NCBI GenBank assembly: GCA_902796595.1
Contig: CADBPM010000084.1
Coordinates: 1-64,000 of the forward strand
DNA: 64,000 bases
Direction of reading: 5' to 3'
From: an uncultured Lachnospiraceae bacterium
Lineage (GTDB): Bacteria > Bacillota > Clostridia > Lachnospirales > Lachnospiraceae
This document shows, in pieces, positions 26,235 to 35,740 of the stretch. The translations under genes were made by a program, and so were the position numbers. Position 1 is the first letter of the stretch. Each line of letters begins with the position of its first letter. A model generated the notes under the pieces. That model saw nothing but the letters and a program-made list of their open reading frames with translations. It made no database searches and was not told the origin of the DNA.

Positions 26235-26990
26235 ATGATTTCAAATACAGGATCAGTCGTACAGGACGAAGAGAAAAGCGACAGGATTGATGAATCACTT
26301 GAATTCTGTGCAGATATTTACAGATATTATAAAAGAAGTGATAAGGGCTTTGATCCTGAGAGTATAGTCAAAGACTATACAGATACTCCTCCTAAAAAAA
26401 AGAAGCAGGAAGAAGAGTTGAATAAAACTCAGATAATATATATCCCAGATTATGAAATTGAGCGCAGAAAGGATATTGCCACTTTTTTAAAAAAGGCTCT
26501 GATCATATTTTTACTTATCTTTACAGTAACGCTTGTCTGCAGAACATTTTTTATACAGGAAACACTTGTTGAAGGCTCATCAATGATGCCGACTTTATCC
26601 GATGATGACAGACTTATGCTGATAAAGCCTCCGGTCTGTGGCTCCTTTAAAAGATATGACATTGTCGTATTCACCAAAAAGGACGGAGAGCTTTATGTGA
26701 AAAGGATCATAGGGCTTCCCGGTGAAAGATTATTGATAAAAGAAGGGCATGTTTATATAAATGGGGAGCTTCTTTATGATGACCCTTTATTTGATGACAC
26801 TATGAAATATTCCGGTGCTGCGGCAAACGAGATCACCTTGAAGGACAATGAGTATTTTGTTCTGGGCGATAACAGAAATAACAGTTATGATTCACGCTTT
26901 GACGATGTCGGTCTGGTGGATATAACAAAAATTGAAGGAAAAGTGTTCTTGAGGATATACCCTTTTAAGAATCTTGGAACGATAGAATAA
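26235..26990 (+). CDS. lepB: Signal peptidase I
   Basis: A 251-aa S26 peptidase that cuts signal peptides from exported proteins on the outer face of the membrane. A long charged cytoplasmic N-terminus (about 1-85) precedes a single transmembrane helix (about 88-108). The catalytic Ser lies in GSSMMPTLSDDD and the catalytic Lys in YVKRIIGLPGER; box E is GDNRNNSYDSRF. Both residues of the dyad are present, unlike the paralogue upstream. ATG at 26235 with GAGAAGG is chosen over TTG at 26229. Its stop overlaps the rnhB ATG by one base. Confidence 0.94.
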   Translation: MISNTGSVVQDEEKSDRIDESLEFCADIYRYYKRSDKGFDPESIVKDYTDTPPKKKKQEEELNKTQIIYIPDYEIERRKDIATFLKKALIIFLLIFTVTLVCRTFFIQETLVEGSSMMPTLSDDDRLMLIKPPVCGSFKRYDIVVFTKKDGELYVKRIIGLPGERLLIKEGHVYINGELLYDDPLFDDTMKYSGAAANEITLKDNEYFVLGDNRNNSYDSRFDDVGLVDITKIEGKVFLRIYPFKNLGTIE

Positions 26991-27736
26991 TGGAAAACAT
27001 AGCACTGATCAAAGAAAAATTTTCAAAGTGTCCGGAAATGGAACTTGAAGCATTTGTAAATACTTACGGAGCAGATGAAAGAAGCGGTGTAAAAAAACTG
27101 GTACTTAAAGCCGAAAAAAAAATAGAAGAGTATCAAAAAGAGCTACTTCGTATAGATGGTATGCGGAAATTTGAAAAGAAGTTCTCGGACTGTGAATATA
27201 TATGTGGAGTAGATGAGGTTGGCAGAGGACCTTTGGCAGGACCTGTTTATGCAGGAGCAGTAGTGCTTCCAAGGGATTGCATTATTCCTTATGTCAATGA
27301 CAGCAAGAAGCTTACTGCTAAAAAGCGTGAGGAGCTTGCAAGGGTTATTTCTGAAAGGGCTGTGTCAATAGGGCTTGGCGGTGTCGATAATGAGACGATA
27401 GATAAGATAAATATTCTTCAGGCAACCTACGAAGCAATGAGACGTGCTGTGGCAGCGCTTACAGTTAAACCGGATATAATACTTGTAGATGCACTACATA
27501 TACCGGGAATTGATATACCGCAGGAATCTATAATAAAGGGTGATGCAAAGAGCATCAGTATCGCTGCAGCGAGCATAATCGCAAAAGTTGCAAGAGATAA
27601 CTATATGACCAGAATGGATAAGGAATATCCTGTTTACAATTTTTTAAAGAACAAGGGATATGGTTCGAAGGAACATTACGATGCCATAAATAAGTACGGT
27701 ATATGCCCATTACATAGAAGAACATTCGTGCATTAA
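26990..27736 (+). CDS. rnhB: Ribonuclease HII
   Basis: RNase HII removes ribonucleotides and RNA primers from RNA-DNA hybrids. The 248-aa protein has an N-terminal helical extension (about 1-62) before the catalytic domain. Acidic residues are in GVDEVGRGPLAGPV (Asp-Glu), in ILVDALHIPG (Asp) and near the conserved SIAAASIIAKVARD helix. VNDSKKLTAKKREEL is typical. TAATG overlap with lepB indicates an operon. Confidence 0.95.
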   Translation: MENIALIKEKFSKCPEMELEAFVNTYGADERSGVKKLVLKAEKKIEEYQKELLRIDGMRKFEKKFSDCEYICGVDEVGRGPLAGPVYAGAVVLPRDCIIPYVNDSKKLTAKKREELARVISERAVSIGLGGVDNETIDKINILQATYEAMRRAVAALTVKPDIILVDALHIPGIDIPQESIIKGDAKSISIAAASIIAKVARDNYMTRMDKEYPVYNFLKNKGYGSKEHYDAINKYGICPLHRRTFVH

Positions 27737-27738
27737 CT

Positions 27739-27803
27739 ATCTTATCACACAGTGATAAGATGCAGCCTTCGCTCATCGCTGACAGGCGATAATACAATGA
27801 GCG
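27739..27803 (+). other. Structured leader between rnhB and the FlhB-like gene
   Basis: Two hairpins lie in the 107-nt gap: ATCTTATCAC/GTGATAAGAT (27739-27748/27752-27761, 3-nt loop), and CGCTCAT/ATGAGCG (27770-27776/27797-27803) enclosing an inner CGC/GCG. No T-run follows, so neither is a normal terminator. They may protect or regulate the downstream message. Confidence 0.5.
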
Positions 27804-27843
27804 GCAGGTTCCCATTCATAGAAGCGTAAAGGAGGCGAGGAAC

Positions 27844-28152
27844 ATGGCAGACAACAAGAAACCAGACAGAGACAGGACTGCTGTTGCCTTAGGCTACGAT
27901 CCGGATGTAGACAAGTCTCCTTACGTTATTGCAGCCGGCAAGGGATACATGGCTGACAAGATCATAGAAGAATCAAAGAAATCCAATGTTCCCCAGTACA
28001 AGGATGCTAAACTTGCAAATACACTTTCGAAACTTGATATAGGTGAAAATGTGCCTCCGGAGCTTTATGAAGTTGTTGCGCAGGTTCTTGTATTTGTCGA
28101 TAAAATGGATACCTTGCGTGATAAGTTGAATAAATCAAATAAAAGAAAGTAG
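27844..28152 (+). CDS. FlhB C-terminal domain-like protein (YlqH/FlhX type)
   Basis: A 102-aa soluble protein that matches only the cytoplasmic C-terminal domain of the type III export switch protein FlhB/YscU: TAVALGYDPDVDKSPYVIAAGKGYMADKI, NVPQYKDAKLANTLSKLDIGENVPPELYEVVAQVL. The self-cleaving NPTH motif is absent (DRTAVAL instead) and there is no membrane domain. Stand-alone versions next to rnhB are known in Firmicutes (B. subtilis YlqH); in some bacteria FlhX can partly replace the FlhB tail. GGAGGCGAGG precedes the ATG. Confidence 0.88.
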   Translation: MADNKKPDRDRTAVALGYDPDVDKSPYVIAAGKGYMADKIIEESKKSNVPQYKDAKLANTLSKLDIGENVPPELYEVVAQVLVFVDKMDTLRDKLNKSNKRK

Positions 28153-28169
28153 TTTCTACGGAGTATTTT

Positions 28170-28532
28170 TTGAACAATAGAAAGATAGGCAGCAGGTACG
28201 AAGAACTTGCCGCAGAATACCTTGTAAATAAAGGATATGAGATATTAGAGAGAAATTTCTACACAAAACGAGGTGAACTGGATATAATTGCTTTTGATAT
28301 GGCAGGTGATACGCTTGTTTTTGTAGAAGTGAAATACAGATCAAGTCTTAAAAACGGTGCACCCTATGAGGCGGTGACGCCAGCTAAGCTTTATCATATT
28401 ACTAAGTCCGCAGAGGCTTATATAGTCACTCATGGCGGATATGGAAAGAAAATGAGGATAGATGTTATTTCGATATTAAAGCAGCATGAAGGATATGAGA
28501 TAAAACATCTTCAGAATGTTACGGGATTTTAA
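28170..28532 (+). CDS. YraN family endonuclease-like protein (UPF0102)
   Basis: A 120-aa protein of the YraN/UPF0102 family, with a Holliday-junction-resolvase-like PD-(D/E)XK fold. The motif residues are Asp in GELDIIAFD and Glu-Val-Lys in VFVEVKYRSS; the N-terminus is GSRYEELAAEYLVNKGYEILERN. The biological role is not settled. TTG start at 28170 with CGGAG (28159-28163). It sits in the rnhB/flhB-like/yraN order common to Clostridia. Confidence 0.9.
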   Translation: MNNRKIGSRYEELAAEYLVNKGYEILERNFYTKRGELDIIAFDMAGDTLVFVEVKYRSSLKNGAPYEAVTPAKLYHITKSAEAYIVTHGGYGKKMRIDVISILKQHEGYEIKHLQNVTGF

Positions 28533-28534
28533 AT

Positions 28535-29848
28535 ATGGCAGGACATAAAATACTTACAGTTGAGCCGGGCAGTATAGCTGAGGAAGTAGGCATTGAGCCG
28601 GGAGACAGCATAGTTGCCATAAATGGCAAGGAAATAAAGGATATTTTCGATTATCGTTATATGCTTGATGATGATGAAGTTACTATACTTTTTAAAAAGG
28701 CAGACGGCGAAGAATGGGAAATAGATATAGAGAAGGACGAGCATGATGATTTAGGACTTGGATTTGGCAAGGGTCTTATGGATGAATACAGTCATTGCAG
28801 GAACAAGTGCGTTTTCTGCTTTATAGACCAGATGCCTCCGGGAATGCGTCAGACCTTATATTTCAAAGATGATGATGCGAGACTTTCTTTTCTTCAGGGA
28901 AATTATATCACCCTTACCAATATGAGCGATGAAGATTTTGAAAGAGTCATAAAGTTCCATCTTTCACCTATCAATATTTCTGTACATACAACAAACCCTG
29001 AGTTAAGATGCAGAATGTTGAACAATCGATTTGCAGGCAATGTTCTTGAAAGAATAGCAAAACTTGCAGAAGCACATATAGAAATGAATACACAGATAGT
29101 CTGTTGTAAGGGGTATAATGACGGTGAGGAGCTTGACCGTACAATAAGGGAATTGTCCCAGTACCTCCCTTATGTAAAGAGTCTTTCGGTCGTTCCGGTC
29201 GGCATGACAAAGTTCAGGGATCAGAACAAGCTTGCAAAACTTACAAAATTTACGCCGGAAGATTCAAAAAAGATCATCAGACAGCTCACAGCATGGGGAG
29301 ACAAGATAAAGGCAGAGCATGGAACAAGATTTGTCTTTGCCAGTGATGAGTGGTTTATAATGGCAGGAATGGAAATTCCGGACGCATCATATTATGAAGG
29401 ATATGGGCAGATTGAAAATGGCGTGGGCATGGTGCGTGACCTTACAGACAGTGTAAAGGAAGCCTTGGATGAAGTCGCAAGTGACGATAGGAGCGGAAAG
29501 ATCACCATTGCAACCGGAACTCTTGTATATCCTTATATAAAGATGCTTGCTGATGTTGTCTGCGACAAATTTCCGGGACTGTCCTGTGATACATATGGGA
29601 TAATAAATAATTATTTCGGCAAGGAGATAACTGTAGCAGGTCTTTTAACTGCGACCGATATAATAGACCAGCTTAAGGACAAGGACCTTGGCAAATATCT
29701 TCTTCTTCCGGATACGCTTTTAAGAACAGGAACAAATGTTCTTCTTGACGATATGACTACGGAAGATATTGAGAAAGCTTTACAAATAAAAGTCCGTATT
29801 GTAAAATCAGAAGGTGAGTCCTTTGTACATGGAATCATTGACCCGTAA
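28535..29848 (+). CDS. PDZ-radical SAM-DUF512 protein
   Basis: A 437-aa protein of the DUF512 family, with an N-terminal PDZ-like domain (about 1-70, VEPGSIAEEVGIEPGDSIVAINGK), then a radical SAM-type cysteine motif HCRNKCVFCFIDQMPPGM, and a large DUF512 C-terminal domain (VVPVGMTKFR, GYGQIENGVGM, VLLDDMTTEDI). The iron-sulfur cluster and SAM chemistry are inferred from the Cys spacing (CxxxCxFC). Substrate unknown. It lies directly before der, a conserved neighbour in Clostridia. It starts 2 nt after yraN. Confidence 0.88.
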   Translation: MAGHKILTVEPGSIAEEVGIEPGDSIVAINGKEIKDIFDYRYMLDDDEVTILFKKADGEEWEIDIEKDEHDDLGLGFGKGLMDEYSHCRNKCVFCFIDQMPPGMRQTLYFKDDDARLSFLQGNYITLTNMSDEDFERVIKFHLSPINISVHTTNPELRCRMLNNRFAGNVLERIAKLAEAHIEMNTQIVCCKGYNDGEELDRTIRELSQYLPYVKSLSVVPVGMTKFRDQNKLAKLTKFTPEDSKKIIRQLTAWGDKIKAEHGTRFVFASDEWFIMAGMEIPDASYYEGYGQIENGVGMVRDLTDSVKEALDEVASDDRSGKITIATGTLVYPYIKMLADVVCDKFPGLSCDTYGIINNYFGKEITVAGLLTATDIIDQLKDKDLGKYLLLPDTLLRTGTNVLLDDMTTEDIEKALQIKVRIVKSEGESFVHGIIDP

Positions 29849-29885
29849 ACAGATGGAATTTTAAAAGAAAAGGGCACAATAATAA

Positions 29886-31223
29886 ATGAAACCAATAGTA
29901 GCGATCGTAGGACGTCCTAATGTAGGAAAGTCCACACTTTTTAATAAGATAGCGGGAAGCGATATTTCTATCGTAAAAGACACTCCGGGTGTTACCCGCG
30001 ACAGGATTTATGCCGATGCTGAATGGCTTGGTAAAAATTTTACCATGATAGATACAGGCGGTATTGAACCGAATACAAGCGATATCATTCTTTCAGGTAT
30101 GAGAGAACAGGCTCAGATCGCGATTGATACTGCCGATGTCATCATGTTCATAGTGGATGGCAGAGCGGGGCTTGTTGATGCAGACAACGAAGTTGCTCAG
30201 ATGCTTAGAAAGTCAAAGAAACCTGTGGTTCTTGTTGTAAATAAGATAGACAGTCTTAAGAAGCAGGAAGCGGATGTATATGAGTTTTATAATTTAGGAC
30301 TTGGTGATCCGATTGCTATTTCTGCTGCCAACCAGACCGGTATAGGCGATCTTCTTGATGCCGTCACTGAAAAGTTCCCTGAAAATGAAAAGGGGGATGA
30401 TGATGAGGATATCCCTAAGGTGGCAATAGTAGGCAAGCCTAATGTAGGTAAATCTTCTATCATAAATAAGCTTCTCGGAGAGAACAGAGTCATTGTTTCA
30501 GATATTGCAGGAACAACAAGGGATGCGATAGATACAAGGGTGCGCCGCAACGGCAAAGACTACATCATGATAGATACAGCCGGTATCCGTCGTAAGAGCA
30601 GGATAAAAGAAGAACTTGAAAGGTATTCGATCGTCCGTACCGTCACCGCTGTTGAAAGAGCAGATGTTGTTGTACTTGTCATAGACGCATCAGAGGGAGT
30701 CACAGAGCAGGACGCGAAGATCGCAGGAATAGCTCATGAACGCGGCAAGGGTGTTGTGATCGTTGTAAATAAATGGGATCTTATCGAGAAAAATGATAAG
30801 ACCATGAATGAGCATACAGAAAAGATCCGTAATGTGCTTTCATATATGCCTTATGCTCAGCTCCTCTTTATATCAGCACTTACAGGTCAGAGGCTCAACA
30901 AGCTTTTTGATATGATAGATATTGTTATAGAAAATCATGCTCTGCGTATTTCAACAGGTGTGCTGAACGATATTCTTGCAGAAGCCGTTGCACTTCAGCA
31001 GCCGCCTTCAGACAAAGGCCGCAGACTTAAGCTGTTCTACATAACACAGGTGGCAGTAAAACCGCCTACCTTCATCATATTTGTGAACAGCAAGAAGCTT
31101 ATGCATTATTCATATCAGAGATATATTGAAAATAAGCTTCGTGAGGCGTTTGGCTTTATCGGAACGCCGATTCATTTTATAATAAGAGAGCGAAATGCTG
31201 ACGAACAGATTGTAATTCACTGA
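29886..31223 (+). CDS. der: Ribosome biogenesis GTPase Der (EngA)
   Basis: Der has two tandem GTPase domains and a KH-like C-terminal domain, and is needed for 50S assembly. The 445-aa protein has first P-loop GRPNVGKST (about 8-16), DTGGIE and NKID; second P-loop GKPNVGKSS (about 183), DTAGIRRKS and NKWD; and a C-terminal KH-like domain from about 355. Length and layout are typical. It starts the der-plsY-gpsA run. Confidence 0.97.
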   Translation: MKPIVAIVGRPNVGKSTLFNKIAGSDISIVKDTPGVTRDRIYADAEWLGKNFTMIDTGGIEPNTSDIILSGMREQAQIAIDTADVIMFIVDGRAGLVDADNEVAQMLRKSKKPVVLVVNKIDSLKKQEADVYEFYNLGLGDPIAISAANQTGIGDLLDAVTEKFPENEKGDDDEDIPKVAIVGKPNVGKSSIINKLLGENRVIVSDIAGTTRDAIDTRVRRNGKDYIMIDTAGIRRKSRIKEELERYSIVRTVTAVERADVVVLVIDASEGVTEQDAKIAGIAHERGKGVVIVVNKWDLIEKNDKTMNEHTEKIRNVLSYMPYAQLLFISALTGQRLNKLFDMIDIVIENHALRISTGVLNDILAEAVALQQPPSDKGRRLKLFYITQVAVKPPTFIIFVNSKKLMHYSYQRYIENKLREAFGFIGTPIHFIIRERNADEQIVIH

Positions 31224-31252
31224 TCAGCCATTCGCAGGGGATTGGAACGAAA

Positions 31253-31903
31253 ATGTTAAAAATGTTTCTTGTACTTCTGCTTGGGTATGCTTTTGGAAGC
31301 ATACCTACAGGGGTTATAGTAGGTCGCGCCAATCATGTTGATATAAAACACGAAGGCAGCGGCAATATAGGTTCTACTAATGCTCTTCGCACCATGGGTT
31401 TTTTGAGAGGGGGGCTTCCTACTCTTGTAGGAGACTTTGCAAAGGCGATGATTCCTGTTGCACTTACAAAATACGTTATTTGCAATGGGCTTCAGGGCGG
31501 TGAATATGGAATTTTTTCTACAGATTTCTATACACTTGTCGCAGGCTTTGGCACAGTTCTTGGTCACAATTTTCCGTTTACCCTTAAATTTAAGGGAGGA
31601 AAGGGGGTTGCAGCAACGTATGGCACCATGCTTATATTCAGTCTGCCTGCTGCCCTTCTTGAAATGATCGTGATGATCATTACAGTTGTGTTTACAAGGT
31701 ATGTCTCGCTTGGTTCCATAATTGCCTATACATTTTTCCCTGTTCTTGTGGGACTTGTAACTCGCGGACAGTGGGCGGTGGTTGCTGTAGCGTGCCTCTT
31801 TTCTGTTCTTGGCATAGTAAGACACCATGCCAACATAGGAAGGCTTTTGGCAGGTAAGGAAAATAAATTCAGTCTTTCTCACAAAAAACGTCAGTCAGAG
31901 TGA
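31253..31903 (+). CDS. plsY: Acyl-phosphate:glycerol-3-phosphate acyltransferase PlsY
   Basis: PlsY moves an acyl group from acyl-phosphate to glycerol-3-phosphate in the membrane, the first step of phospholipid synthesis. The 216-aa protein has five or so transmembrane helices and the three PlsY motifs: GSIPTGVIVGR with GSGNIGSTNALR, the GKGVAATYG segment within KFKGGKG, and the C-terminal HHANIGRLLAGKENK. AGGGGA is the ribosome binding site. It is paired with gpsA, which makes its substrate. Confidence 0.96.
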   Translation: MLKMFLVLLLGYAFGSIPTGVIVGRANHVDIKHEGSGNIGSTNALRTMGFLRGGLPTLVGDFAKAMIPVALTKYVICNGLQGGEYGIFSTDFYTLVAGFGTVLGHNFPFTLKFKGGKGVAATYGTMLIFSLPAALLEMIVMIITVVFTRYVSLGSIIAYTFFPVLVGLVTRGQWAVVAVACLFSVLGIVRHHANIGRLLAGKENKFSLSHKKRQSE

Positions 31904-31940
31904 GAAAGCTAAAAATATCTTATTCCTAAGGAGATTAAAA

Positions 31941-32969
31941 ATGGGAGTTAAAGTTGGTGTACTTGGAGCAGGAAGCTGGGGTACAGCTCTTGCTATTCTT
32001 CTTTTTGAAAATGGTAATGAAGTTACATTGTGGTCAGCGCTCAAACCTGAGGTTGAGCAGATTTCAAAATACAGAGAACTTCCTGACCGTCTTCCGGGAG
32101 TAAAGATCCCTATGGGAATCAAAGTTACAGATGATGTAGAGGAAGTCTGCAAGGATAAGGATCTTTATGTTTTTGCAGTTGCATCACCTTATGTCAGGTC
32201 TACTGCAAAGCTTGCAGCTCCGTTCCTTAACAGGGAAACTCCTATAGTAAATGTTGCCAAGGGTATAGAAGAATCGACACTTGAAACACTTACAGGTGTT
32301 ATAGAAAGTGAACTTAAGGCTGATAATGGTAATATCGGAGATGTTGCAGTTCTTTCCGGACCGAGCCACGCTGAGGAAGTAAGCCGCGGTATTCCTACAA
32401 CTGTAGTCGTAGGCGCTAAAACAAAGAAAACCGCTGAATTTATCCAGAATGTGTTTATGTCCCCAAGATTCAGAGTATATACAAGCCCTGATATAATAGG
32501 TATAGAGCTTGGCGGTTCTATAAAGAATGTTATTGCTCTTGCAGCAGGTATCCTTAACGGTCTTGAGTATGGCGACAACACAAAGGCAGCTCTTATTACA
32601 AGGGGAATTTCTGAAATAACCCGTCTTGGCGTTACACTTGGCGGAAAGCCGGAAACCTTTGCAGGTCTTTCAGGAATAGGAGATCTTATCGTTACCTGTA
32701 CAAGTGCACATAGCAGAAACTGGAACGCAGGCTATCTTATAGGAAAGGGCGTTCCTGTAAAAGACGCCATGGAAAGAGTACATCAGGTAGTTGAAGGTGT
32801 TTATTCTGCAAAGGCGGCACTTAAGCTTGCAGAGGAGAAGCACGTTGAAATGCCTATCGTCGAAGAAATGAATCAAGTTCTCTTTGATAACAAGGATGCC
32901 AGACAGGCTGCCACAGATCTTCTTACAAGAGACAAGAGAGTAGAGAACAATAATCTTTCATGGGACTGA
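31941..32969 (+). CDS. gpsA: NAD(P)-dependent glycerol-3-phosphate dehydrogenase
   Basis: GpsA reduces dihydroxyacetone phosphate to glycerol-3-phosphate for phospholipid synthesis. The 342-aa protein has the NAD-binding GVLGAGSWGTALAILL, NVAKGIE, LSGPSHAEEV, catalytic Lys in LGGSIKNVIALAAGI, and GLSGIGDLIVTCTSAHSRN. AAGGAG precedes the ATG. It directly follows plsY and precedes mutS by 4 nt. Confidence 0.97.
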   Translation: MGVKVGVLGAGSWGTALAILLFENGNEVTLWSALKPEVEQISKYRELPDRLPGVKIPMGIKVTDDVEEVCKDKDLYVFAVASPYVRSTAKLAAPFLNRETPIVNVAKGIEESTLETLTGVIESELKADNGNIGDVAVLSGPSHAEEVSRGIPTTVVVGAKTKKTAEFIQNVFMSPRFRVYTSPDIIGIELGGSIKNVIALAAGILNGLEYGDNTKAALITRGISEITRLGVTLGGKPETFAGLSGIGDLIVTCTSAHSRNWNAGYLIGKGVPVKDAMERVHQVVEGVYSAKAALKLAEEKHVEMPIVEEMNQVLFDNKDARQAATDLLTRDKRVENNNLSWD

Positions 32970-32973
32970 TATA

Positions 32974-35730
32974 ATGACCATTCGTAATGAAAAAGAATAT
33001 ACTCCCATGATGCGGCAGTATCTGGAAGTAAAGAAAAAATATGAAGACTGCATTCTTTTCTATCGTATCGGTGATTTTTATGAGATGTTCTTTGATGATG
33101 CCCTCAAGGCATCAAAGCTTCTCGATATCACCCTTACGGGGAAGGATTGCGGAGTAGAAAAAAGGGCGCCCATGTGTGGGGTACCCTTTCATTCCGTTGA
33201 GCCATATATAAATAAGCTTGTAAAAGATGGCATGAAAGTAGCTATCTGCGAGCAGGTAGAGGATCCGAAACAGGCAAAAGGGCTTGTTAAAAGGGATGTT
33301 ATAAGAATAGTCACGCCGGGCACCAATATGGATGCGGCATTGCTTGATGATTCCAAAAACAATTTTCTTATGGGAATAACAGGAAACGAAGGAAATTTTG
33401 GCGTTTCTTTATGTGATGTAAGTACAGGTGAATTCTTAGTTACAGAGATAAAGAGTAAAAGAGAGCTTGTAAATGAGATTTCAAAATTTGAACCTTCGGA
33501 GATTGTCTGCTCCGAAAATGTAAAAACTACAGGTATTCTTGATGATCCTATGATACAGAGGGCTGAAATCTCTGTTTCTGTTCTTGAAAAAAGATATTAT
33601 GATAAAAATGCAGCCGCAGAAACCATAAAGCACCATTTTAAAGTTTCTGTCCTTAATGGACTTGGACTTTCAGATATTCCGGAAGGCGTATCTGCCGCCG
33701 GTATGGTCTTAAAATATCTGTATGAAACTCAGAAGAATGATCTGTCACATATCCTTACGATCAAGCCTTATTTTGTAAATAAATATATGGTGATCGATCA
33801 GAGTACCAGAAGAAATTTGGAACTCTGTGAGACTTTGCGCGATAAGGAGAAAAAAGGGTCTCTTCTCTGGGTACTCGACAGGACAAGGACAGCAATGGGA
33901 GCAAGGCTCTTAAGATCATTTATAGAACAGCCTCTTGTAGATAAGGAAGCTATAGAAAAGAGGCTTGATGCGGTAAGTGACCTTTGTTCAAATATAATTA
34001 CAAGAGAAGAAATAAGAGAGTATCTTAATACTGTATACGACCTTGAAAGACTTCTTGCAAGGATATGCTACAGAACAGCAAATCCGCGAGATATGCTTGC
34101 TTTTCACTCCTCGCTTGAAATGCTTCCTGCGATCAAAAGAGAAATTGGCGAATTTAGTGCCCCGCTCCTAAAGGAACTAAATGAAAAATTAGATACCCTT
34201 CAGGACTTATATGAGCTTACAGGCAGAGCCCTTGTAGATGAACCGCCTATATCTATAAGAGAAGGCGGTATGATAAGAGAAGGCTACAACGAACAGGTAG
34301 ACAACTTAAGAAAAGCCAGTACAGATGGAAAACAATGGGTTGCCGAGCTTGAAAATGAAGAAAAAGAAAAAACAGGGATCAAGAACCTCAAAATAAAATA
34401 TAATAAGGTTTTCGGCTATTATTTTGAAGTGACCAATTCCTACAAGAACCTTGTTCCGGACAGCTGGACAAGGAAGCAGACTCTTGCAAATGCTGAAAGG
34501 TACATAAATCCGCGTCTGAAAGAGCTTGAAAATACGATCCTTGGTGCAGAAGAAAAGCTTGTTTCTCTGGAATATGACCTTTTCTGTGAATTGAGAGACA
34601 AGGTTGCGGCAGAAAGCGCAAGAATAAAAATGACAGCAGGAGCGATCGCTGCGGCCGATGTTTTTGCTTCACTTGCCTGTGCGGCAGAGGAGGCGGGCTA
34701 TGTAAGACCTTCTATCAATACAGAAGGTGCTATCAATATAAAAGGCGGAAGACATCCGGTTGTTGAAAAAATGATTGGCGGCGGTTTCATTTCAAACGAT
34801 ACATATTTAGACGACTCGGATGACAGGATACTTATAATAACCGGCCCTAATATGGCAGGAAAGTCAACCTACATGAGACAGACAGCCCTCATAACGCTTA
34901 TGGCTCAGATAGGAAGCTTTGTTCCGGCCGACAGCGCAGATATAGGAATCTGCGACAGGATATTTACAAGAGTGGGAGCGAGCGACGACCTTGCAAGCGG
35001 ACAGTCAACCTTTATGGTTGAAATGACTGAGGTGGCAAATATCCTAAGAAATGCTACAAAGAACAGCCTGCTTATACTTGATGAGATAGGCAGGGGCACA
35101 AGTACCTTCGATGGACTTGCAATAGCATGGGCAGTAGTTGAATATATAGGAAACCGTAAGATATTAGGCGCCAAAACACTTTTTGCCACCCATTACCATG
35201 AACTTTCGGAGCTTGAAGGCAAGCTTTCGGGAGTGCATAACTATTGCATAGCCGTTAAAGAAGAGGGAGACGATATAGTTTTCCTTAGAAAGATAATAGA
35301 AGGCGGCGCTGATAAGAGCTATGGTATCCAGGTTGCCAGACTCGCAGGCGTTCCTGATGCGGTGATAGAAAGAGCAAAAGAAATAGCAGAAAAACTTACC
35401 AGCAACGATATTCTTGAAAATGCAAAGAAGATTGATGTTCATGCGATCGGGAAGGCTCTTTCAGGTAAAAATGCAGGCGAGGATATACTTGATACAAATG
35501 TTATCCAGTTCCTTGAAGATAATGACAGTAAACCTGATAAAAAGACAGAGAGAAGGATAGCAAAGGAGTCCGAGGTGGCGGACAGTGCCCAGATGTCTTT
35601 CTTTGCCAATTCCAGCAATCAGGATATCATAGAAGAACTGCTCAATATGGACTTGCAGGCTATGTCTCCTATAGAGGCGTTAAACAGTCTGTATGCCATG
35701 CAGAAGAAGGTAAAGAACAGATTATTGTGA
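32974..35730 (+). CDS. mutS: DNA mismatch repair protein MutS
   Basis: MutS finds mismatches and starts repair with MutL. The 918-aa protein has the mismatch-binding Phe-X-Glu in GDFYEMFFDDA (N-terminus), connector, lever and clamp domains, and the C-terminal ATPase with Walker A GPNMAGKST (from 624), DEIGRGTSTFDGLA (Walker B) and TLFATHYHEL. A C-terminal extension (about 800-918) carries the usual helix-turn-helix-like dimer segment. Start 4 nt after gpsA with a weak site (GGGA). No beta-clamp motif was checked in detail. Confidence 0.97.
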   Translation: MTIRNEKEYTPMMRQYLEVKKKYEDCILFYRIGDFYEMFFDDALKASKLLDITLTGKDCGVEKRAPMCGVPFHSVEPYINKLVKDGMKVAICEQVEDPKQAKGLVKRDVIRIVTPGTNMDAALLDDSKNNFLMGITGNEGNFGVSLCDVSTGEFLVTEIKSKRELVNEISKFEPSEIVCSENVKTTGILDDPMIQRAEISVSVLEKRYYDKNAAAETIKHHFKVSVLNGLGLSDIPEGVSAAGMVLKYLYETQKNDLSHILTIKPYFVNKYMVIDQSTRRNLELCETLRDKEKKGSLLWVLDRTRTAMGARLLRSFIEQPLVDKEAIEKRLDAVSDLCSNIITREEIREYLNTVYDLERLLARICYRTANPRDMLAFHSSLEMLPAIKREIGEFSAPLLKELNEKLDTLQDLYELTGRALVDEPPISIREGGMIREGYNEQVDNLRKASTDGKQWVAELENEEKEKTGIKNLKIKYNKVFGYYFEVTNSYKNLVPDSWTRKQTLANAERYINPRLKELENTILGAEEKLVSLEYDLFCELRDKVAAESARIKMTAGAIAAADVFASLACAAEEAGYVRPSINTEGAINIKGGRHPVVEKMIGGGFISNDTYLDDSDDRILIITGPNMAGKSTYMRQTALITLMAQIGSFVPADSADIGICDRIFTRVGASDDLASGQSTFMVEMTEVANILRNATKNSLLILDEIGRGTSTFDGLAIAWAVVEYIGNRKILGAKTLFATHYHELSELEGKLSGVHNYCIAVKEEGDDIVFLRKIIEGGADKSYGIQVARLAGVPDAVIERAKEIAEKLTSNDILENAKKIDVHAIGKALSGKNAGEDILDTNVIQFLEDNDSKPDKKTERRIAKESEVADSAQMSFFANSSNQDIIEELLNMDLQAMSPIEALNSLYAMQKKVKNRLL

Positions 35731-35740
35731 GGAGGAAAGC

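Noticed and set aside
31256-31882. Minus-strand open frame of 208 codons
   Set aside because: It is antisense to plsY for almost its whole length; Lys/Cys/Tyr-rich composition and no recognisable domain.
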